Source: Micropterix aruncella
Taxonomy: Eukaryota; Arthropoda; Insecta; Lepidoptera; Micropterigidae
Reading direction: 5' to 3'
NCBI GenBank assembly: GCA_944548615.1
Contig: OX155967.1
Location: forward strand, 19,327,554-19,391,553
DNA: 64,000 nt
Positions 35,301 through 45,436 of this stretch are shown in pieces. Under the pieces are notes generated by a model. It had not been told where the DNA came from. It ran no database searches and was given only the letters and a program-made list of their open reading frames with translations. The number at the start of each line of letters is the position of its first letter. Positions within the stretch are counted from its first letter, which is position 1. The translations under genes were made by a program, and so were the position numbers.

Positions 35301-38300
35301 TAACTATTTGAATAAATACATAAACCACAAATATTTCATAAAAAAATCAGTTATGAAAATAATTACAAGTAAAGTACTACAAATGATTCCAGAAGCTAAC
35401 GGAAAATCATGTACCTCAATGAGATAGATATTTTTGAATAGCTTAGACCTTAGATAATAGATAATAGTTAATTATGGGCAAAAATCGCTCAATACATGGG
35501 AAGGGGGTCAAATCGCTCTCATCAATTTTGTTTACACTAATAAACACTAAATTACATCAAACGACCAGAAATGGTACTAATGTAAAAAGATAGTTCGAAA
35601 CAGTAGGTACATACAAATGAGTATAGAGGGCGTTAAATTTTATATAATTAATAGAGGTTTCAATCAAATGTCATTAAGATAATGAAAGATGCATTGCATC
35701 AATGTATCCTACTAATATCATAAACGCGAAAGTTTGTATGTATGTATGGATGTTTGTTACTCTTTCACGCAAAAACTACTGAATGGATTTTGATGAAACT
35801 TTACAATAATATAGCTTATACATCAGAATAACACATAGGCCATAATTTATAAAGATACATGGTTTTCTATCATCCTTATCACAATTTTCCATCGCCACGC
35901 GGGTGAAACCGCTGGGCGCAGCTAGTCAAATATAAAGAAGATATTTAATCAAATCAGTTTTATTTTGTTGTTATGTTCAATACTTTACTCGTCCTCTCTA
36001 CCTTGTTATATACACGGTAGTTTACTTTTTGTAAGGGCAGTAGGGTATTTTATTCCTTTTAATATCTATACTTGTTTACAGGATCGGTGGCTTCGCCAGC
36101 AGAGATATTATTCCTTACTATATCGATTATGCTGAGTACGTATTCAGACAGTTCGGAGACAGGGTCAAGAAATGGATCACGTTCAACGAACTGAACGTCA
36201 TCTGTCCTGCTGGTTACAAAACTGCGGATTTTGCTCCTGGTCTAAACCTGACGGGGCGCGGAGAGTATCTCTGTGCGCACAATATGCTACTAGCACATGC
36301 CAGTGCTTATAGACTATACCATAGTCTACCATATTCGGCTGGCGGTAAGTCTCTATTTTCGGACATGTTTAAAAACGCAACGTCTGTCTGTATGCCGTTA
36401 TGTCTGTATGTTTGATTATTTATCTGTATCAGCTTCTGGGAGCCAATGGCCCTAGTGTAGTCGAGCCATTATGACCCATGTGTTAGGGTCGGCCGAACTC
36501 ACAAGTCAACACCCATCAGGCAGCCTCCAAGCAGATGTACTAGCCCGGTTAGGACTCTGTGCCTGCGGGCCCAGTTCCCTGGGAATCGTAGTTCGGGCGT
36601 TTCTGGACGGTGTGCGCATCTTTCAGCGTTAGCCATTTGATTGTGCACTCCGACAGATAGCCGGGAGAGTCTGGAAAAGGTTTTGTTTCCTAAAGAGCGG
36701 GGGCAGTTGTTTACCTTGTGGCAGCCGCTCTTGAAATTTTCTGTCTAGTAGCCAGGAACGTAATTCATCTGAATATTAAAATCATAAATCCTACCACAAC
36801 CCCTCAACCCCCAACCTAGCGCCACCCTTTAACCCTTGAAAATCGACATCGAAATCGAAATCGACTTCGACTTCGACTTCGACTTCGACTTTTCGACTAT
36901 TCGACTTTTCCAACTTTTCCGACTTTTCCGATGTCATAGTGAAACTTGGAAGGGGCTATCATAATTGAATGCGTATACATTTTTTTTAATTCTCTGCTGT
37001 TGACCGTTAAGGAGTTCCCTCGTCGGGAGCCAACCCAGGGTACATCAGCCATGTCATGGTGAAACTTGGAAGTTGTTATCATAATTGAATGCGTATACAA
37101 CATAACCTTTTCAGCTCATGCCATGACCAAATTATGCCTGCATGCCAAATTTCAGCTCAATTGGATGAAACGTTTCGGCGCTATCGTCGGAGAATACACA
37201 CAGACACACAGAAGTGCGTCCACAATACTTTCCTTAAACAGGAAAATAAAAATGAACTAGATTACGGAATGAGCTGACGTGAGCAATTTTTTGCAGACTA
37301 ATTGCATAGCTTAAGAGTTAATTTTTAGTTTTACTTTTCCGGCCCGCCAACCGACGAGGAAGAGAAGTATTGTGAACGCGCCAAAAAATCTATTTTGAGT
37401 CATTTTGAGACCATTTCCAACGATTAAGACCATTTCCAGATGGATTTCTTTCTGTGTGTCTGTCTGTCTCTCTGCCTGTGTATGTGTGTGTGTATTGTGG
37501 TTAAAATAGGTCCGCCAGGGTCGCACTAGTCACATATAATCCTCGAAATATTGGATTAAGAAATTTGAGATATTGGATTTAAAATTTGGTACACAGATGC
37601 CTCGTTGGGATGAAATCTTTTTGTGAAATTTTAGTTTGAACATCTCATATACAAGCTACACTAATAATATTTAAATTCATTGATACATTTTAAACAAATA
37701 TTAACGTCGAGAAGCCCTAGGCTAGTCCAGAAACAAACGGCACCGCCCTAAAATTTTGATAATACGAACTCATCATAAGTAGGATATGTACATTATTGAT
37801 ATGTCCGCTACGACCCGCTACGACCGCTACGCTTTCATACGCCGTGACGTCACGCGTCCCTCGCAACTTTTGAATCGGTCCCCCGGGTGTTGACAAAGTG
37901 CAGTGATAGAAAAATCAGAAGATTTCCTGCGCTGTATTCATCCGGTTTCTTGAAGGAAATATTGGATTGCGAAATCGAGCGTTAAATTTAAGGTAATGAG
38001 AGTTGAATGGAATAACCGTCGAATTATAAAATTAATTGAAAATCTTAGATAACTTTAGATGTAGTCGATATAAGTAAAAAAACAATAAGTAATTCACACT
38101 ATAGCCGCAATTCATTTTCTTCCTTAACTGTTCATTTTAATAATGAAGGCCGAAGAATAGGTAGTGTACATGGAGAAAAGCGGCTAGCGCCAGGTGATAA
38201 ATAAGCCAAAAACAATTGACGCTACATATCTTGATCTCAGCTTTAGTATCTTGATGATGGTTTCAGCATATGAATACGCCGCTTGCAACGGGACCCAACA

Positions 38301-41300
38301 GGATTCGTGCACCGGCCGAGGCGCTCATCGATTTTATTTATGAAATTAATATTCACATAAAATGAGTCCTTAGCTACTTGCCTTGTAAAGTCTTGGGGTG
38401 ACGCAACCGTTTTGTTCTGTCATAATGTAAACGTCATTTTTTATCTGTTTAAAATAGGAATGATTGGAATCGCTCAACAGATGTTCGGTTATTATCCACT
38501 CAGCCAGAGTCAAAGAGACATTGAAACTGCAAACCTCGCTCAAGAGTTCAGTGTGAGTAATGTTTAATTATTTACATTCTTTGACGTGCCTCAGGCGCCT
38601 CGTATCCACGATTTATTCAAATCTGGCAAAATCTAAACATTGCCGCCCCTCCTCTCCCCTTCAGCATTCGTGATTTTTGATTTAAAAAAATCTCAAACCG
38701 CAAATATAATGGTTGGGTTTTTTGTGACCGAGGAATAAGAACCTTTAAATAAATCTGCACTTTTATTACCTATTTGCTAATAACAGTTTTTAATGTAATA
38801 TTAATGTAATACATGATAGTTATCCTACATTATTGCCTATATTAGATACAAGCAATAGTTGTATTTAATATAGGCATTAATGTAGGATAATTATCTTATA
38901 CAGAAGGTTTGCAGAAAAACCGACAAAATGTTTTGAGGGATTGGGGAGGTGATTTGCTAGCTTTTGATCATATACCATATGTCCTAATTGTCACCGTTTT
39001 TTATCGCGTTTTGTAACCTTTTTTTATTGGTAATATCCCAAATTTTGTGGATAAGTAATCATATTTTTTTTGCTTGTAGTTGAAATAGCACGAAATAACT
39101 TATGTTGTTTGTGTAAATATATGAAAATTGTCAAGTTGTAAATTCTATATTAAAAAAAACTAAAAAGTATTTCGAACTTAGCTTTATTTTAAAACATTCT
39201 ATAATTTATAGCCGTTCCAATGACAGAATACATGTAATAGAAAACATTTAGTATTGGGTCAAAATAAGAGATTGTAGCGATTTATGATGATGGACCATGT
39301 AACATTTTACAGACCAGAAAACACAACCAGAAAACTTTGAATCCACAAACATTTCTATTTCTGAGATTCAATTGACGTCAAATAACAGGAAAAATCGTTC
39401 AAAGAAATCACAATTTCGTCTTTCAAACGTTTAATTTTTATCATTGCATAGAAAACAGTATCTTTTACGATAATCAGTTTTTATTCAGACGAAGTTTACC
39501 CCACTTATAGCAATTTATATAAGCACGTACAATTAACATAATTATTCAATGTCATAATGACTGTCACACTGTCTTCGTCAGCGCTCTAACTGGTAAGCTA
39601 TCTTTTCTTAAAACTCTGCCTGATAATTAAATTGTAAAAATAACACTGTGTTTATCTACTTCATGTAATCGCCGAGGAACATCACGACACAAGTCTCGAC
39701 TTTGATCATCGATAACTCACGACCATAGAGCTTACCGCATAAGATAATATTTGTCAGGGCTGAACATCCATTATAATAATGAAACCGATAAAAAAATGCA
39801 GTCAACGCATGCATTACAGAATACAGCAACAGTTATTTTGTGCCATTACTACCACAAACAAAAAAGTTATGACGATTTAAACGCAAAATCTTGTGTAAAA
39901 AAAAATATGAATACTGTGGCTTCTAGGACATAGGGTCTATGGGTAAAATCTAGCAAATGACCCCCCAATTCCTCAAAAAATTGTGTCGGTTTATCTGCCA
40001 ATCACCCTGTGTTAATAATGCCTATGTAAGATACAACCAATGTAGACAACGCAAAAGCCAAACTGGTACACACCTTCGATCCTTAGGTTACAGCAATTTT
40101 CTACTAATTAATCTTGCTATATCTTTACACGACGAGCATTCCTCTCCGTGTAAGAATAGATTACGACCATGTTTTTCAACCTAATTTAGATCGCGATCCC
40201 CTTTTTGGTAAATAAAAATAAAACTCTTACGCGACCTTAGGCTGCAACTTAGTTCTTTCCACCCCTTTAGTCTCTTCCACAGCTGTAACTGTAAGCATTC
40301 AATATATTTTTGGTGAAAACAATGGCCAAATACCACATTTGTTTTAACCGTTTTTCACTTTCGAAGCGCTACTTATCTGTTTCCATCTTAGATCAACATA
40401 GCGTTTTGTAAAAGAAATATAATAAATATGTTTCTCTTCCGAAGCTGTAAATGTTTGCATATTATGTAATAAAGATTTGTAATTTGTTTTTTTATTTTTA
40501 CATAGCCTGCGATCACCGGGAGTCTATCCGCGACTCCCCAGGGGGTCGCGACATACTGGTTTAAAAACACTGTATTACCAAATCAACTAATAATTATAGT
40601 GACACGATTGAAAATGTAGTTATTAACAAAGGAAACTATTAGGGGTTATTGTTGGATTTACTCAGGGGGGGGGGGGGGGGGCAAATACGGAAGAAAACGA
40701 ATTTCTTAATCGGAAATATTGCGGCTTGCTGTGCAGATGGGTTCGCGCTAACTGCTTTACGAAAGTTAGGCTTTATTAAATATCATAAAGTATAAAATCT
40801 ACATTGAGCAGCACCGTATTTTGAAAATCGCGGCCCAGTTTGACCTTTGCTGGTCCGATGGGGGAGGCGACATACTACTTGAGAAAAATATCTGAAATGG
40901 GTGTACCCGCGAAGAAATAGGCGGTTTCACTGCTGTAGGGTTTGGCCGATAAAAATCTACCGTTGATGAAGGGTCGGGCATGCATTCACGTGCGTATGCA
41001 CCGGCGAGCAGTCGGGTACTAAACGTTCGATCGCAGCGCTGTCACAGAAAAACAATCTTTGCGCACTGGTGGTATAAGGTTGTTAAGGTAAAGAATATTT
41101 AGCGTAACTCTCATTGCAGGGCGCTCTCACGTTTTAATTAATTGTAATTCATTTATGGTCTTAATAAAAAATGCGGCTAAGCGCGGCGCTACAGAATTAA
41201 CCAGTCAATATAATTAAATTAAAATAAAACACAATCACCGCTTACATTGTAGGAGTAATCGCGCCTGAAAATTTTCGAAATCAGTTTAAAGCCTGAATGT

Positions 41301-44300
41301 TGAAAGCAATGAGCAACTTTCTTTGGTCTAAATTATAAATTGGTTCCTTATCAAGGGACTCACTTAGAACCATTTTTTAATTAATTAAACGAAAGTCCTT
41401 CAGATATGATCGTTCCCAGGTATGAAAGTCACCTTAACGAATCTAGCCTGCTTGCCAGTATGTTTAGCGCCTGGCTCTAAGGTTGGCCCATGTCGGCCGC
41501 TATCATAACTTCTTAGTAGGGCGTCAAACTCAAATAAAAAATACTTCAATTTGTGTATATTTTCTGCACTGTGCAATTGTAGCAAGCGTCACCGTTCGAC
41601 CGCTAAAAATAGCAAAATTCTAAAATCGGCAATTTGAGAAATGACGGTAAGCTTTAACCAATTTGTCTGCCTCGATAATTGGGTCGACGAGTTAATCCTA
41701 AATTGATTGACAATACAATCCCTGAAGACGAAGTCCTATGTTAATAGAGAAGACAACTAATTTAAATTATTGGACCAACAGAGAATATACACAACTAGAA
41801 TGTAAGTCCGTTCATAACGGGTTGTTCTATGTAGAGGAGTCGGATTTTGAGCTCTATTGGCGATTCCAATAAGAACTTTTGGTAGAATCGCCGAAGACAA
41901 TAAATGATCATCGTGAGTCGCTCCGGGACGACATGTAAAAAAGTATCACTAAGGGTCTTTAGAGCTGTCAACTGCAACGGGCGAACCCGACACCCCAGGA
42001 AGGTATAACGATATAATAGTCATTCGTTCAACCTTTGGGTGATTACGCAGAGAGGGACAACATAGTCCACAGTCTAGCTCCGCACAACACGCCGTAAGAG
42101 ACCAACGCCTTACCGCGAGGCACTAAGAAGTGAAACCAGTGGGCCGCCCTCGGATCCAAGATTTTTTCGAGCTGAAGCAAAATTTTACAACCACTTGTGG
42201 AATTAAAATAATAATAATATCTTCGAAAAAGTTGATAAATATAACTTATATCTGATGATAGATCAAAATTTATATGGGGTTCGGAACTCATGATCAGGCA
42301 CACAATTGTGTCTGACAAGGATAGAATAACAACTTTGGCTCTAAATACAAGAAAGCTTGCACGACAATTAACATGACCGACTATTGTACCAATTACTAAA
42401 TTTCGCAATATTATGCTCATATTCGTCCAAAACCAATCCAAACCTGACTCCCGAATAAAATATGAGTATACGTAGATATAATTTTGACTGCTGTTTATAT
42501 TTCAGATCGGTTGGGTGTTGCAGCCAGTCTTCTCCCAAAACGGCGACTACCCACAGGTCATGAAGGATACCATACGGAAGAACAGCCTCGCGGAAGGTCT
42601 CAGAAGGTCACGCCTGCCAGAATTCTCCCCTGAAGAGGTTAATTTCATCAAAGGAACCGCAGACTTCTTGGGAATCAACCACTACACGTCCTTCGTCTAC
42701 TTCGCCGGAGAAATGAACGACACGAACTACGCCAGTCCTTTGGATATATCACTTTATTCTCCTACTGATTTCCCGTTGAGGGCTTATAGGCTGCAGGAGT
42801 GGCCTCATGGAGACTACGAGCTAAATAGTGTAAGTACTATAGAAATAGGCTCGTATTCCGTTTCTTGCGTGCTTAAACTAAGATGGTGCTAAAAATGACG
42901 AACTTAAGCATCTTCGTTATTTTGTTGCTATTCCGTTTCACTAAAATTAACGAACCGGCTTTAAATTTAAAAAAAATCCGTTTTGTCTATGGCCGTTCCA
43001 AAGCGGGGTCTTTATTTTGACAGCTCGGTCACTCGCTTTTCCGCCTGCCGTCGCGCCGTCTCATCACCGCACGATACAAGGCTGATAGCCTTGTATACAA
43101 GGCAATCAATTTATCATAACATACAAAAAAAAATAATTCAGGATTTTCAGGGCTAAACAAAGATATATAATTAACGATTACTTACGATAATCGGTGCTCA
43201 TCGCCCCTTCAACGAATTAGAAGCCAATGCTGAGCGAACATCTTTGAAATCGAGACAAAAAATCTTCGAAATCACGAGAGATACAAGAGATACATGGCTG
43301 TCAGACGCAGACTGCTCGACTTAGACCTTTCTTAATTAGGACCCCAAACAAGACCCATCCGCCATGACACATGTTGAAACGGAATACGAAAAACGGTCTA
43401 AACGGTGCTTTACAGCAATTTAAGAGCCTGACAGCCTCAACACGAGCACGCTTCAGTTAGGACCCATGAAAGGGAATACCAAAACGTCAGTTCAAAATTA
43501 GGCGACGTTTTAACGCGTTTTTAGAACTTAAGTTAGGCACCTGCGAGAAACTGAATCCGGGCCATAGACTGTAGTTAGGAGAAGTGCCTATTTTTGGCTG
43601 GGCAGGCCATCATACGTTATCCCGAGCACTTTATCGGGTATTGCACAAAGACAATATAAATGTGACAGTAGTCCTGTAAACGAAAGGTTGTAGAGCAGCG
43701 GTTCCCAAACGTTTTGAGGATATTACCCATAAAGCGTTTAGATATTAGCGAATACCCCCACCCCCCAAAAATGTAAAAGAATACTATTGCATTTTAAAGA
43801 GTACTTACCCCGCAGAGGAAAAGTATTGTAATCGCGCAAAAATGTTTTTTCGAGATGAAGACGGATATATACATTTTGACCTCTCCCGAGACCATTAATA
43901 CCATTTCCGGACTGAAGTCTGTCTGTGTGTCTGTGTGTCTGTGAGTGTATATGTGTGAGTGTGCATGTGTGTGCGTATTCCTTTACGATAGCACCTAAAC
44001 GTTTAATCCTATTGAACTGTAATTTGGTATGCAGGCATCATTTGGTCATAGCAAGAGTTGAAAAGATTGCGGTTGAGATCTGTTCACCGAGTCATATATC
44101 ATTCTCGAAATATTACACTTACTGACACAGATGCCTTGTTGGGCCAAAATCACATTGTGAAATTTTGGTATCAATATCTCGTAGGGTAGGTGGGGGCAAG
44201 GCCCCGCAATTTTTGGTTTTTTGAAAATTGTGGAGAATTAGAGATAGATTTTATTTCAGTTTTATATTGAAGTTTTAGATTAGGATCTTACCTATAACCC

Positions 44301-45405
44301 CTGAAAATATCAGGCATTTTCAATCATTAGTTGCAGAGAAATCTAAAATTATATATAAAAGACAATTGCGGGGAGTTGTCCCAAATGGGGCAAAGCCACG
44401 CAGTGCGTCAAAATCAGTGTTAGGGGAAAAAACAAAACAAAAAAAACGCATTAATATCCAATAAACTATATTTTTGCTAATTAACAAACATTACGGTGTT
44501 ACGACTTACAGTCTTTGTCTTCAAACATTAATAAAAAATATTTTAACTCATCACAATTCAAACCTTCAAAATAACGGAAAAACAATGGATTGTAATTTGG
44601 CGGCCCGAGTATCTGTAACCTACGATTTTAAATGATGGAATGAGGAAAAAATTATGAAAACGGGGATTTCCTGGTGTTAGGGCAAATCCCCGCACTTGTT
44701 GATAATGCGGGGACTTGCCCCAAATAAGGTGCGTGGTTTTGCCCCAATTCACACTTTCAACATGGCGTCGTCTAAAACTATGTAAGCAAATGATATCAAG
44801 AAACTTGACACTCGAATGTGAAGCTAAACCAGGCGGTTCGTCACCGTAACTTTAATTGCGAAAATAGCTTAAACCGTTTTATAAAAACTCAGCTTGAAAG
44901 AATAAGAAATATTACATCAAAACACGAAAAAACAGACTTACCGCATTTCCCAGGCTCACGTGCGACCAAACTTCTTGAGGATTGGTATGGAACTGAAAGT
45001 TGTTGAAACGGGTCAGCCACCTGGCGGCTATCGAAGTAATTACAAAAATTCCCTCCGAAAACCCCGTGCGTGGAATTGCCCCGTTCGGGGCTTTACCCCC
45101 ACCTACCCTATACAAGCTGCACTAATAATATTTAAATTCCTTTCTATAAACGTTGGAGGAATCAAATATTTAAATTTGGAATTTTGAGAGAATCATTCGA
45201 AATTTAAATCTTCATTACGTTGTGTCGTTCGTTCGAAATTATGAAGTTAAACGGCGAATTTCACCGCAATGCGCGTTTGCGATTCGAATTTTAAATTGAT
45301 TAAGATGACGTCCTTGGCAACTTGCTGGGAAGGTCTTGGGGTGACATAACCGATTTTTTTGGGATTGTGTTCAAACCGTTAAAACGTTTTATAGTATATA
45401 TGTAT

Positions 45406-45436
<31 letters not shown>

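Noticed and set aside
43690..43760. hAT-like end CAGCGGTTCCCAAACG
   Set aside because: Only one end was found, so no element could be delimited.
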